Assembly: GCF_025642975.1 (NCBI RefSeq)
Contig: NZ_JANZKJ010000014.1
Location: forward strand, 1-64,000
DNA: 64,000 nt
Direction: 5' to 3'
Source: Pseudomonas sp. RIT-PI-S
Lineage (GTDB): Bacteria > Pseudomonadota > Gammaproteobacteria > Pseudomonadales > Pseudomonadaceae
Part shown: piece after piece, positions 37,185 to 58,844 of the stretch
How positions within the stretch are numbered: position 1 is the first letter of the stretch
Layout of the letters: the number at the start of each line of letters is the position of its first letter
The notes under the pieces: model-generated
Database searches by the model: none
What the model was told of the DNA's origin: nothing
What the model saw: only the letters and a program-made list of their open reading frames with translations
Position numbers and translations under genes: made by a program

Positions 37185-38198
37185 ATGGCGATCGCGTTCA
37201 ACCGGGAGGGCTTTATCGCTTCCCTGCAGCAGTCCGTTCACCTCGTCGATGACGCCGCCAGCCATGGCCAGGCGTTGGCTCACCGCATCGACCGCATCTA
37301 CTTCGTCAGCTGTGGCGCCCCTAACCGCATCATGCTCGGCCTGCAGTACTGGCTTGAGCGCTACAGCCCGTCGCTGGAAGTTCGCCGTTACTTCCCCGCC
37401 GAGTTCATGGACATCGACCCACCGCGCTTGGACGAACGCACCCTTGTGGTGCTGGCGTCCAAGTCTGGAACCACCCAAGAGACCATCGCCGCCGCGCGCT
37501 TCTTGCAGGGCAAGCCCTGCCTGACGGTGGGCGTAACCCAAACCGCCGACCTGCCTCTGGCCCAGGCGGTGCAGCATTGCTTCCTGCTCGGGCGCACGGA
37601 CGAAGCCTATTTCGGCTGCTTCATGGCGCTGCAGGCGTTGATCGGCGGCATCCTCGCCAGCCGTGAAGACTGGCCGCTGCTGGGCAAACTCACCCGCTCG
37701 CTCAAGGCACTGCCGCAGGTGCTGGCGGAGGCGGCGATCAACAACGACCGCCGCGCCATGGAAGAAGCGCGCCTGTATAAAGACGACCGGCTGATGTACT
37801 TCCTTGCCTCCGGGCCAATGTTCACCACCGCCTATGTGTTCGGCGTGTGCGTAGTGATGGAAAGCCAATGGTTGCACTGCCTGCCCGTGGAAGCGGCGGA
37901 GTTCTTCCACGGCCCCTTCGAAGCGATCGATGCCAGCACGCCGCTGCTGTTGTTCGTGGGGGAAGACCCCAGCAGGGGGCAGATGGAGCGCGTAGTGAGT
38001 TTCTGCCAGCGCTATACCGAGCGGGTGATGGTGTATGACGCCAAAGACTTCCCCATGGAAGGCATCGCCCCAGAGATACGCGCTCTGGTGGCGCCCTACG
38101 TGGTGGGTATCGCCGCCGAACGTATCGCGGCCCACCTGGCGGTCTGGCATCAGCAACCGCTGACCACGCGCCGCTACATGTGGAAAACGGAGTATTGA
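37185..38198 (+). CDS. SIS-domain fructosamine-6-phosphate deglycase (FrlB-like)
   Basis: This 337-residue protein has two SIS sugar-phosphate isomerase domains. The first has FVSCGAPNRIM near 40 and LASKSGTTQETIAAA near 88, and the second has EAAEFFHGPFEAI near 240-252. The latter matches the catalytic EF.HGP.E region of deglycases such as FrlB, which split fructoselysine-6-phosphate into lysine and glucose-6-phosphate. AGGAG lies 6 nt before ATG 37185; an upstream ATG at 37128 is rejected. It is the first gene of an operon with the kinase, 2 nt apart. Which fructosamine is used cannot be read from the sequence. Confidence 0.87.
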   Translation: MAIAFNREGFIASLQQSVHLVDDAASHGQALAHRIDRIYFVSCGAPNRIMLGLQYWLERYSPSLEVRRYFPAEFMDIDPPRLDERTLVVLASKSGTTQETIAAARFLQGKPCLTVGVTQTADLPLAQAVQHCFLLGRTDEAYFGCFMALQALIGGILASREDWPLLGKLTRSLKALPQVLAEAAINNDRRAMEEARLYKDDRLMYFLASGPMFTTAYVFGVCVVMESQWLHCLPVEAAEFFHGPFEAIDASTPLLLFVGEDPSRGQMERVVSFCQRYTERVMVYDAKDFPMEGIAPEIRALVAPYVVGIAAERIAAHLAVWHQQPLTTRRYMWKTEY

Positions 38199-38200
38199 GC

Positions 38201-39055
38201 ATGGCCCGTCTTGTCGCGGTCGGTGACAACACCCTGGACGTGTACCTGGACCAACTGCTGGACTACCCAGGCGGCAATGCCCTGAACGTTGCGGTGTTCG
38301 CGGCGCGCCTGGGGGCCACCAGCGCCTACCTGGGCTGCGTGGGCAGCGACGAGCACGGCCAGCGCCTGTTGGCGTGCCTGGCCGAGGAAGGCGTCGCGGC
38401 CGGGCACTGCCGTACCCTGCCCGGCCCCAATGGCTGGGCCTGTGTCGACCGCATCGACGGCGAACGGGTGTTTCTCGGCAGCGACCCGGGGGTGTGCCGG
38501 CAGCTGAGGCTGTCGGCCGAGGACCTTGCCTATCTCGCCACCTTCCCACTGGCGCACAGCAGCCTCTACAGCGGCCTGGAGCAGCAACTGGAGGCTGTCC
38601 GCAACGCCAGCGGTTGCCTCTCCTTCGACTTTTCCGACAACTGGGAAGAGTTCGACTGGCAGGCGCTGATCGCTCATGTGGACATCGCCTTTTTCTCGGC
38701 GGCGGCGCTCAACCGGGAGCAGGCCCTTGCACTGGCCCAGGCGATGCGCGCCCGGGGGCCGACCATAGTGGTGCTGACCCGTGGTGCCGAGGGAGCGATC
38801 GCGGTCGATGCCCAAGGGGTACATGAGCAGGCCAGCCTGCCCTGCACGCTGGTGGACAGCATGGGCGCCGGCGACGGCTTCGTGGCGGCGTTCCTGCTCG
38901 CCTGGCAAGACGGGCATGGCCTGCCGGAGTGCCTGGCCCAAGGCGCCGGCTATGCCGCCCAGGTGTGCGGCTGGCCCGGCGGCTTCGGCCATGGCCGCGC
39001 CATAACGGCCGCACGTGCACGGCAATTGAAACAGGCCCTGAACGCTCAGGGCTGA
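38201..39055 (+). CDS. PfkB-family fructosamine kinase (FrlD-like)
   Basis: This 284-residue ribokinase/PfkB-type sugar kinase is predicted to phosphorylate an Amadori product so that the upstream deglycase can cleave it. The substrate motif GGNALNVAVFAARLGA is near 24-39, and the ATP-site DSMGAGDGFVAAFLLAW near 222-238 carries the catalytic Asp in GAGD. It begins 2 nt after the deglycase stop, with GGAG inside the previous gene, so the two are translationally coupled. It is short, but a full PfkB fold. Confidence 0.9.
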   Translation: MARLVAVGDNTLDVYLDQLLDYPGGNALNVAVFAARLGATSAYLGCVGSDEHGQRLLACLAEEGVAAGHCRTLPGPNGWACVDRIDGERVFLGSDPGVCRQLRLSAEDLAYLATFPLAHSSLYSGLEQQLEAVRNASGCLSFDFSDNWEEFDWQALIAHVDIAFFSAAALNREQALALAQAMRARGPTIVVLTRGAEGAIAVDAQGVHEQASLPCTLVDSMGAGDGFVAAFLLAWQDGHGLPECLAQGAGYAAQVCGWPGGFGHGRAITAARARQLKQALNAQG

Positions 39056-39115
39056 GGCGCGGAGCCTTGGGCCGAGCCCGGGCAGTTCTTTCAACGTGTG
39101 GTGGATACCTTGTCG

Positions 39116-39889
39116 ATGAAAAAAACGCTGATCGGTTTGCTGCTTGTCACGTGCCCACTGCTGAGCTGGGGCGCAACCGGAGAACTGCGCTTCGGGGTTG
39201 ACCCGACCTACCCACCGTTCGAGGCCAAGCGCGCCGATGGGTCGCTGACGGGTTTCGACATCGAGTTGGGTGAAAGCCTGTGCGCCGAGCTGCAGCGGCG
39301 CTGCGTCTGGGTGGAAAACGCCTTCGACGGCATGATTTCCGCCCTTAAGGGCAGGAAGTTCGATGCCATTTTGTCTTCGCTGTCGATCACCGAGGAGCGC
39401 AAGGGGGTCATCGCCTTTTCCGACACCCTGTTCGACACCCCGGCGCGCCTGGTAGCCCGCGAGGGCAGCCCGCTGCAGCCGACTGCCGAGTCCTTGCGCG
39501 GCAAGCGCATCGGCGTTCAGCAAGGCAGCGTGTTCGAGGTGTATGCCCGGCGTATGTGGGAACCGAACGGCGTGCAGGTAGTGCCGTATCAGAGCAGCGA
39601 CCTGACTTACTCCGACCTGATCAACGGGCGCCTGGACGCTGCCTTCGACGATGCCACCGCCGCCTCCGAGGGCCTGCTCAAGCAACCGATGGGCAAGGGC
39701 TTCGCCTATGCCGGCGGCGTGGTCAAGGCACCGGACGTTTTCGGCCCCGGTACCGGCATTGGCCTGCGCAAAGGCGACACGGCCCTGGCGAAGGAGATCA
39801 ACCAGGCGCTTGGGCGAATCCACCAGAACGGCACCTATGAGCGCATCGCCCGCAAATATTTCGACTACGACATTGCGCCGGCCAACTGA
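39116..39889 (+). CDS. periplasmic amino-acid-type ABC binding protein
   Basis: This 257-residue family-3 solute-binding protein has a signal peptide (MKKTLIGLLLVTCPLLSWGA). The mature part has LRFGVDPTYPPFEAKRADGSLTGFDIELG near 30, then ITEERK near 98, and IGVQQGS near 135, as in lysine/arginine/ornithine binding proteins. Downstream of the kinase by 60 nt, it probably captures a glycated amino acid for the fructosamine pathway. Unusually, no permease or ATPase gene follows; the operon ends at the REP array. It could share a permease encoded elsewhere. Confidence 0.88.
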   Translation: MKKTLIGLLLVTCPLLSWGATGELRFGVDPTYPPFEAKRADGSLTGFDIELGESLCAELQRRCVWVENAFDGMISALKGRKFDAILSSLSITEERKGVIAFSDTLFDTPARLVAREGSPLQPTAESLRGKRIGVQQGSVFEVYARRMWEPNGVQVVPYQSSDLTYSDLINGRLDAAFDDATAASEGLLKQPMGKGFAYAGGVVKAPDVFGPGTGIGLRKGDTALAKEINQALGRIHQNGTYERIARKYFDYDIAPAN

Positions 39890-39899
39890 CCGCCTGTGC

Positions 39900-40605
39900 C
39901 AGTCGGCGAACGCCGGTGCTCATCGGCGGGTTCCCGGGCTTTGCCCGGTCCCACAGGTTATCCTCGACGCACAGGTGCTAGCCGGCGAAGGCCGGTGTGT
40001 GCGGGCGGGTTCCCGGGCTTTGCCCGGTCCCACAGGTTATCCTCGATGCACGGGTGTCAGCCGGCGGACGTCGGTGTGCCTAGGAGGGTTCCCGGGCTTG
40101 GCCCGGTCCCACAGGTAGCCTCGACGCACGGGTGCTAGCCGGTGAACGCCGGTGTGTGCGGGCGGGTTCCCGGGCTTGGCCCGGTCCCACAGGTTATCCT
40201 CGACGCCCGGGTGTCAGCCGGCGAAAGCCGGTGCTCATCGGAGGGTTCCCGGGCTTGGCCCGGTCCCACAGGTTACCCTCGATGCCCGGGTGTTAGCCGG
40301 CGGACGCCGGTGCGCGCGGGAGGGTTCCCGGGCTTTGCCCGGTCCCACAGGTAGCCTCGATGCACAGGTGGTAGCCGGCGGACGTCGGTGTGCGCGGGAG
40401 GTTCCCGGACTTTGCCCGGTCCCACAGGTTATCCTCGATGCACAGGTGCTAGCCGGCGAAGGCCGGTGCTCATCGGAGGGTTCCCGGGCTTGGCCCGGTC
40501 CCACAGGTTATCCTCGACGCACAGGTGCTAGCCGGCGAAGGCCGGTGCTCATCGGAGGGTTCCCGGGCTTGGCCCGGTCCCACAGGTTACCCTCGGAGCC
40601 CGGGC
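39900..40605. repeat. REP-like tandem array, nine units of 77-79 bp
   Basis: Nine tandem units start (by the TTCCCGGG anchor) at 39931, 40010, 40089, 40167, 40246, 40325, 40402, 40481 and 40560. Each unit has two palindromes, a GCCGGCGAA..GGCCGG type and a CCGGGCTTTGCCCGG or CCGGGCTTGGCCCGG type. This is the layout of Pseudomonas REP doublets in a bound array between convergent genes, the binding-protein gene and pvdL. It may stop transcription or protect mRNA 3' ends; frames read through it are not genes. Confidence 0.93.
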
Positions 40606-40684
40606 TACCTTCCGCACTGTAGGAGCCGGCGCCAGCCGGCGAACCGCACACGCAAGGAAGATTGCCGGGCCCACAGCCCCCCAC

Positions 40685-53602
<12,918 letters not shown>

Positions 53603-53669
53603 GGGGGTTCCTGCTTGAGTTCGGTACCGTGAGAACAGCCGGCCAAGGCCTGCGTCGGTACCCCAACAA

Positions 53670-53693
53670 ACGCGCCAGTGCGATGAAAATTAA
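53670..53693 (-). promoter_or_regulatory. PvdS iron-starvation box upstream of pvdL
   Basis: On the minus strand this reads TTAAT, 16 bases, CGT, one base from TAAAT-N16-CGT, and ends 68 nt before the pvdL start. It lies in the intergenic region shared with the sigma gene, facing pvdL. Confidence 0.7.
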
Positions 53694-53759
53694 CCCCCGC
53701 CCGCCGCAGTGCAGGTAACTGTCAACTTACAAACGATAGCCAAATGCAAACTCTGTTAT

Positions 53760-53774
53760 TGACAATCGTTATCA
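53760..53774 (+). promoter_or_regulatory. Fur box upstream of the pvdS-type sigma gene
   Basis: TGACAATCGTTATCA matches the Fur 7-1-7 core TGATAATNATTATCA with two mismatches and lies 64 nt before the sigma start, in an AT-rich stretch. Iron-loaded Fur should repress the sigma gene here, which sets the iron control of the whole pyoverdine system. Confidence 0.8.
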
Positions 53775-53837
53775 TTTGGAAATAATTTGCACCTCGCTTC
53801 GCACACTGCCCGCGATTTTCGCCGCAAGGACCGCCTC

Positions 53838-54368
53838 ATGTCAGATCTACTGCCGACCAGTTCGTGTGATACCCCGCTGCTACAGACCTTCGTGTCTCAG
53901 CGCACGATATTGGTCAAAGCCGCGACCCGCATCATTGGCTGCCCCGCCCGCGCCGAAGATGTAGTCCAGGATGCATTTTTCCGACTGCAAAGCGCACCGC
54001 GAATCACCTCGTCGCTCAAGGCTCAGCTGGGGTACCTGTTTCAGATCGTGCGTAACCTGGCCATCGACCACTACCGCAAGCGTGCGGTGGAATCGCGCTA
54101 CACCAGCCCCGAGGCCGAAGGCGAACACGTGGCCACCGGCCTGGGCGCCCCGGAAGCCACCTACTTCGACTACAGCACCCTGACCGACATCGACGAGGCC
54201 CTGGCCGAGCTACCCGCCCGCACCCGCTACGCCTTCGAGATGTACCGCTTGCACGGCGTACCGCAGAAAGACATCGCCAAGGAACTGGGCGTATCGCCCA
54301 CCCTGGTCAACTTCATGGTGCGCGACGCCCTGCTGCACTGCCGCAAGGTGGTGGGTGAGGTGGCCTGA
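53838..54368 (+). CDS. pvdS: PvdS-type extracytoplasmic-function sigma factor
   Basis: This 176-residue ECF sigma factor of the iron-starvation group (PvdS/PfrI/PbrA) has region 2 (about 15-90: RTILVKAATRIIGCPARAEDVVQDAFFRLQ, then LFQIVRNLAIDHYRKR) and region 4 (about 120-170: LAELPARTRYAFEMYRLHGVPQKDIAKELGVSPTLVNFMVRDALLHCRK). It directs RNA polymerase to pyoverdine promoters such as those before pvdL, pvdH and the NRPS. The ATG at 53838 with AAGGA 7 nt before it is preferred to a TTG at 53787 that overlaps the promoter. It is divergent from pvdL. FpvR-type anti-sigma genes are not in the window. Confidence 0.95.
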   Translation: MSDLLPTSSCDTPLLQTFVSQRTILVKAATRIIGCPARAEDVVQDAFFRLQSAPRITSSLKAQLGYLFQIVRNLAIDHYRKRAVESRYTSPEAEGEHVATGLGAPEATYFDYSTLTDIDEALAELPARTRYAFEMYRLHGVPQKDIAKELGVSPTLVNFMVRDALLHCRKVVGEVA

Positions 54369-54450
54369 GGGCACGCGGCCCACTGTGGAGGCAGGCGCCC
54401 GCCCGCGAACCCCAGGCGCCGGCCGCGGTACACCGGTAGGCAGCTCCTCG

Positions 54451-54882
54451 TTACAAGCGCATTCCCACCGCCAGCCGGTTGAACGCGTTCATCAAGGCCA
54501 CGGCGAAGGTCAGGTCCGAAATCTCCTGATCGCCCAGCAGCCCTTTCAAGGGTTCATACAGCGCGTCTGGCGCGCCCTGGTGGGCAACGTCGGTGAGCGC
54601 CTCGGCCCAGGCCAGCGCCGCGCGTTCACGGTTATCGAACAACTCACTTACCCGCCAGCCCGCCAGGCAATCGAGCTTGGCCTGGGCCACGCCCGCACCG
54701 CGCAAGGCCTTGGCGTGCATGTCCAGGCAGAAGGCGCAGCCGTTGATCTGTGATACCCGAAGGTAGACCAGCTCCACCAACGGCTTGCCAAGGGGGCTGT
54801 CGGCCAATGCGTTGCTGGTGCTGACCAGCCCTTGGTAGGCGGCCGGCGAAAGGCTGGAAAAAGGTAGGCGAAGCTGGCTCAT
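54451..54882 (-). CDS. carboxymuconolactone decarboxylase-family (AhpD-like) protein
   Basis: This 143-residue AhpD-fold protein carries the redox motif NGCAFCLDMHAKALR near residues 47-60 (CxxC plus His), which gives peroxidase or disulfide-exchange activity in this family. The ATG at 54882 (MSQLRLPFSSL) follows GGAGAG; an open frame to 54951 is rejected. It is divergent from a MocR-type regulator, a common pairing in which the regulator controls the CMD gene, perhaps in response to oxidative or vitamin B6 signals. It converges on the sigma gene. Confidence 0.93.
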   Translation of the reverse strand: MSQLRLPFSSLSPAAYQGLVSTSNALADSPLGKPLVELVYLRVSQINGCAFCLDMHAKALRGAGVAQAKLDCLAGWRVSELFDNRERAALAWAEALTDVAHQGAPDALYEPLKGLLGDQEISDLTFAVALMNAFNRLAVGMRL

Positions 54883-55007
54883 GGAAGGCTCTCCGAGAAA
54901 CGTGGCAGGTTCAGCGGCCCGACAGGGGCCACTTCGAAACACTGCGCGCACTGTAGGCCCTGAATGGCCTACCCTATAGAGCCAAAAGATAACAAACCGA
55001 GTGGGCC

Positions 55008-56432
55008 ATGCTGTCGCCTTCTGAACTCAACCCTGCCCTTACCCACCCACTGTATCGCCAGCTCTACCTGCGGCTGCGCCAGAGCATTGCCGATGGCCGC
55101 CTGCGACCGGGGGATCGCCTGCCGTCGGTGCGAGCACTCGCGGCGGAGTTGAACCTGGCCCGGGGCACGGTGGACGCGGCCTATCAGCTGCTGGTGAGTG
55201 AGGGTTACCTGCAAACCCGGGGGCCGGCGGGCACCGTGGTGTCGCCGCTGCTCAAGCCAATGCCCGCCGCCCAGGTGTTGCCCGCGCCAACGGGCACGGC
55301 CCCGGCGCTGCATACCGGCGAATTACCGCCCCCGCTGCAAATGGGCTTGCCGGCGCTCGATGCGTTCCCGCGCAAACTATGGAACCGCCTGGCGAACCGC
55401 GCGCTGCGCGGCAGCGGCTTGCCAGGGCTGGCCTACCCTTCCCCGCTGGGCTACGCGCCGCTACGGATGGCCGTGGCCAGTTACCTGGGCATCTCCCGGG
55501 GCATCGCCTGCACGCCCGAGCAGGTATTCATCTGCGCCGGTTATCGCGCTGGCCTGGAGCTGATCTGCCGTACCCTGCTGGCACCCGGCGCGCCATGCTG
55601 GTTCGAGGACCCCGGCTACTTCATGGCTCGGGAGTTTCTGCAACAGGCGGGCGCGCGGCTGGTCCCGGTGCCGGTGGATGCCCATGGGCTGGACGTCGCC
55701 GAAGGCCTGCGGCGCGCGCCCGACGCACGCCTGGCCGTGGTCACCCCGACCCATCAAAGCCCGTTGGGGGTGGCCTTGACCCTGCCGCGCCGCCAGGCCT
55801 TGCTTGCCTGGGCCAACCAGCAACAGAGCTGGATCATCGAGGACGACTACGACAGCGAATACCGGTATCACGGCAAGCCGCTGCCGGCACTCAAGAGCCT
55901 GGACACTGAAGGCCGGGTGCTTTATGCCGGCACTTTCAGCAAAGTGCTCGCCCCGGGCCTGCGCCTGGCGTACCTGGTGGTCCCGCAAGCACTGGTGGGG
56001 CGCTTCGCCAGCACCGCCAACAGCATGCAGAACCATTGCCCGGTGATCTGGCAGGCCACGGTGACGAGCTTCATCGACGAAGGGCATTTCGCCCGGCACC
56101 TGAAGAGGATGCGCGGCCTGTACGCCCAGCGCCGCGCCTGGCTCGTCGAGGCCCTGCATGCCGCGCTGGCGCCTCGGCTACAGGTGGACAGCCAAGCGGG
56201 CGGCATGCATGTGCTGGCTCGGCTCGGCCCCGGCCTCGACGACCACGCCATCGCCAAGGCCGCCCGGGCACTAGGGCTGGCAGTGCACGGGTTATCCGGT
56301 TGGTATCAGGCAGCGTCATCCACGCAGGGATTGCTGCTGGGCTTTACCAATGTGGCCAGCACCGAGCAGGCCGCCGAATTGGCGCAGCGGCTGGCGCTGG
56401 CATTCGAGCAGGCGGGCGTTAGTCTGCGGTGA
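55008..56432 (+). CDS. MocR/PdxR-type GntR-aminotransferase regulator
   Basis: This 474-residue regulator has an N-terminal GntR winged helix (about 18-80: RPGDRLPSVRALAAELNLARGTVDAAYQLLVSEGYL) fused to a class I aminotransferase-like domain (about 110-470). That domain has the PLP-lysine segment GTFSKVLAPGLRLAYLV near 305-322 and EDDYDSEYRY near 280. Such proteins use PLP as a signal or cofactor to control nearby genes. Divergence from the CMD gene (125 nt apart) suggests that target. Its 3' end overlaps the convergent ABM-domain gene by 14 nt. Confidence 0.94.
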   Translation: MLSPSELNPALTHPLYRQLYLRLRQSIADGRLRPGDRLPSVRALAAELNLARGTVDAAYQLLVSEGYLQTRGPAGTVVSPLLKPMPAAQVLPAPTGTAPALHTGELPPPLQMGLPALDAFPRKLWNRLANRALRGSGLPGLAYPSPLGYAPLRMAVASYLGISRGIACTPEQVFICAGYRAGLELICRTLLAPGAPCWFEDPGYFMAREFLQQAGARLVPVPVDAHGLDVAEGLRRAPDARLAVVTPTHQSPLGVALTLPRRQALLAWANQQQSWIIEDDYDSEYRYHGKPLPALKSLDTEGRVLYAGTFSKVLAPGLRLAYLVVPQALVGRFASTANSMQNHCPVIWQATVTSFIDEGHFARHLKRMRGLYAQRRAWLVEALHAALAPRLQVDSQAGGMHVLARLGPGLDDHAIAKAARALGLAVHGLSGWYQAASSTQGLLLGFTNVASTEQAAELAQRLALAFEQAGVSLR

Positions 56433-57021
56433 GCCAGCCGGCGAGCCAGCGGGTGACGTTGGGCATGATCAGGATCACCGAGACCACGATGCACGCGGTG
56501 ATGAGCATGTTGCTGGGCAGCATGCCGCCCAGCACCGGGTAGCGCAGGAACACCGGATGCCACAGCATCGGCACCAGGATCGACAACGGCAGGATCACTG
56601 CATAGCTCACCACGGCCTGTTTCCATCGGGGCGGTTGCTTGCCCGCGCCGTTGGCCGGGGTGAACCAGAATTCCGGATCGCTGTGCACCAGCGGGTGGTC
56701 GCCGCCGTCGAGCAAGGGCAGCACTTCTTCGACCAGCGCATGGCGTTCGGCCGAATCGATCCAGGTTTGCAATTGCTGCACGCTGGCAAAGCGCAGCACC
56801 GAGGTGAACACCTGGCTGTCGGCCGCCGGCCGGATCACATTCACCCCCAAGTGGCCCGGCTGCGCCCGCGCTGCCTTGACCGTGCGCTTGAGCCACGCCT
56901 CGTAGCGCTGCTGCTCGCCCCGGCGGACCTTGTGGTGGATCACCAGCGTCACTGCATCGTTGGGTTCCACCGGAACCTGGGCCGTGTCTGGGCTCGCCAG
57001 AGGGGTCAGTTGGTCAGCCAT
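56419..57021 (-). CDS. membrane-anchored antibiotic-biosynthesis-monooxygenase-domain protein
   Basis: This 200-residue protein has an N-terminal ABM ferredoxin-like domain (about 20-105: VTLVIHHKVRRGEQQRYEAWLKRTVKAA and VFTSVLRFASVQQLQTWIDSAER) followed by a C-terminal membrane part of two helices (about 135-155 and 168-190). This layout is typical of a family of small bacterial membrane proteins of unknown function. AAGGAAG precedes ATG 57021. It overlaps the MocR gene's end and is not clearly part of an operon. Confidence 0.85.
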   Translation of the reverse strand: MADQLTPLASPDTAQVPVEPNDAVTLVIHHKVRRGEQQRYEAWLKRTVKAARAQPGHLGVNVIRPAADSQVFTSVLRFASVQQLQTWIDSAERHALVEEVLPLLDGGDHPLVHSDPEFWFTPANGAGKQPPRWKQAVVSYAVILPLSILVPMLWHPVFLRYPVLGGMLPSNMLITACIVVSVILIMPNVTRWLAGWLTAD

Positions 57022-57283
57022 GAGTGCGCTTCCTTAAAGCAGATAGGGCGCCAGTATGCGAGGGCCAAGCCCACAAGGATTGCACCGGTGTGCTCGTTCG
57101 CGCCGCTGCACCGCTTGCCTGCATGGGCGGCCGGCCCGTAAGCCGCTCCCAGGCTTTTCCCGGCCCCACAGCCAGCCCGCGAGCAGCCAGGGGGGCGTAG
57201 GCTGAGCACAACGGTCCAATACCGCCTGGCCGAGGCAGTGCACAGTACGCAGGCCCACCGCCGCCGTTGAAGGACCTATCGCC

Positions 57284-57727
57284 GTGAGATTTGCGCCCCG
57301 TTCCGCAGCCCCGTCGCCTGCACTGCCGCCCCACCTGGCCTGGGCGTTGTTGTTCTGGCGGGTGGCCGGTTCACTGTTGGTGCTGCACGTGCATGGGTTG
57401 CCCAAGCTGCTGCATTGGTCGCGCGAGGTGTTGAGCATCGAAGATCCATTCGGCCTGGGCGCGCCGCTGACCCTGGGCCTGGCGGTGTTCGCCGAAGTGC
57501 TGTGCCCACTGGCGATCATCGCCGGGGTGTTCACGCGGCTGGCCTGCCTGCCGTTGCTGAGCGTGCTGCTGGTGGCGCTGGTGGCCGTGCATCCGGAGTG
57601 GACGCTCGAAGAGGGGCAGTTCGCCTGGCTGCTGCTGATCCTGTTCGGCGGCCTGGCGGTGGCGGGGCCGGGCCCCTATGTGCTGCGCTTGCCTCAAGGG
57701 CGCGGCACTCAGACCGACCGCGTCTGA
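57284..57727 (+). CDS. DoxX-family membrane protein
   Basis: This 147-residue inner-membrane protein has four helices (about 18-38, 60-80, 88-105, 112-130) and the family pattern WRVAGSLLVLHVHGLPKLLHW in the first helix and loop. DoxX proteins are associated with thiosulfate:quinone or redox-linked membrane complexes; the specific role here is unknown. The start is GTG 57284 with AAGGA about 10 nt before it. It precedes a sulfonate-type ABC operon, with an AT-rich promoter-like gap between. Confidence 0.85.
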   Translation: MRFAPRSAAPSPALPPHLAWALLFWRVAGSLLVLHVHGLPKLLHWSREVLSIEDPFGLGAPLTLGLAVFAEVLCPLAIIAGVFTRLACLPLLSVLLVALVAVHPEWTLEEGQFAWLLLILFGGLAVAGPGPYVLRLPQGRGTQTDRV

Positions 57728-57839
57728 GCTAATGTAAAAACGGTATTAGCGCGGCGTTATCTAGATCAATTAGCTTTTAGGGCCGTTCGAATCCCCCTGG
57801 GTTCGGCTTCCCTTGATCACGCCAATTGGACGCCTCTTC

Positions 57840-58844
57840 ATGCTCGCTTCGCCGCGCCGCCGTGCCTTCATCCCGCTTGCCTTCGCCTCCCGTACCCTGG
57901 CCGCGCTCGTGCTGGCGCTGGGCACCGCAAGCTTTGCCGCCGCCGAACAGGCGCCTGGCGAGGTACGCCTGGATTATGCCTATTACTCGCCAGTGAGCCT
58001 GGCTCTCAAGCACCTGGGGCTGGTGGAGAAGGCGTTTCCCGGGGCCAAGGTCAGCTGGGTATTCAGCCAAGGCAGCAACCGCTCGCTCGAATACCTGAAC
58101 ACCGGCGGGGTGGACTTCGCGTCTTCGGCCAGCCTGGCCGCAGTGCTGGCCCGCGCCAATGGCAGCCCGGTCAAGTCCGTGTACGTTTACAGCCGCGCCG
58201 AATGGACCGCCCTGGTAGTACCGAAGGACTCGCCGCTCAAGACCCTGGCCGACCTCAAGGGCAAGAAAATCGCCGCCACCAAGGGCACCGACCCCTACCT
58301 CTTCACCCTGCGCGCCCTGGCCACCGCAGGCTTGAACAAAGGCGACGTGGAGCTGCTGCACCTGCAGCACCCGGACGGCCGCACCGCTCTGGAGAAGGGC
58401 GAAGTGGACGCCTGGGCCGGCCTCGATCCACACATGGCGGCGAGCCAACTGCAAGCCGGCTCGCGCCTGCTGTACCGCAACAAAGACTTCAACAGCTATG
58501 GCGTGGTGAGCGTTACCGACACTTACGCCAAGGTGCATCCCGAGGCGGTGCACAGCGTGATCGCCGCCTATGAGCAAGCCCGGGAATGGGCCGTGGCCCA
58601 CCCGGAAGACTTCGCCCAGTTGCTGGCGGACGAATCCAAGCTGCCGCTGGACGTCGCCAAGCTGCAGCTGTCCCGTACCGACCTCAGCCAACCCTGGCTG
58701 ACCGCCGCCGATGTGGCCGCGTCCAAGGGGGCGGCGCCGATCCTGGTGGCCGAAGAGCTGGTGCGCAAAGGGGTGGACGTCAACCAGGTGATCGATACCT
58801 TGATTGACCCCGCCTTCGGCCCTACGGCGGTCGCCAAGCAATGA
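57840..58844 (+). CDS. sulfonate-type ABC transporter binding protein
   Basis: This 334-residue periplasmic binding protein of the SsuA/TauA (aliphatic sulfonate/nitrate) family has a signal sequence ending near AAEQ at residues 30-37, LDYAYYSPVSLALKHLGL at the start of the mature part, then GGVDFASSASLAAVLA near 93 and LKGKKIAATKGTD near 142. It would capture an organosulfonate or related anion. The ATG at 57840 is chosen over a TTG at 57813; the ribosome site is weak. The stop overlaps the permease start (ATGA), so the three transporter genes form one operon. Confidence 0.9.
   Translation: MLASPRRRAFIPLAFASRTLAALVLALGTASFAAAEQAPGEVRLDYAYYSPVSLALKHLGLVEKAFPGAKVSWVFSQGSNRSLEYLNTGGVDFASSASLAAVLARANGSPVKSVYVYSRAEWTALVVPKDSPLKTLADLKGKKIAATKGTDPYLFTLRALATAGLNKGDVELLHLQHPDGRTALEKGEVDAWAGLDPHMAASQLQAGSRLLYRNKDFNSYGVVSVTDTYAKVHPEAVHSVIAAYEQAREWAVAHPEDFAQLLADESKLPLDVAKLQLSRTDLSQPWLTAADVAASKGAAPILVAEELVRKGVDVNQVIDTLIDPAFGPTAVAKQ

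Noticed and set aside
39900-40605. CRISPR array
   Set aside because: The units are tandem and near-identical over their full length, with two palindromes each and no unique spacers or cas genes nearby.
53787-53837. TTG start for the sigma factor
   Set aside because: It would extend the protein into the promoter region just after the Fur box, and the ATG at 53838 has AAGGA at a spacing of 7.
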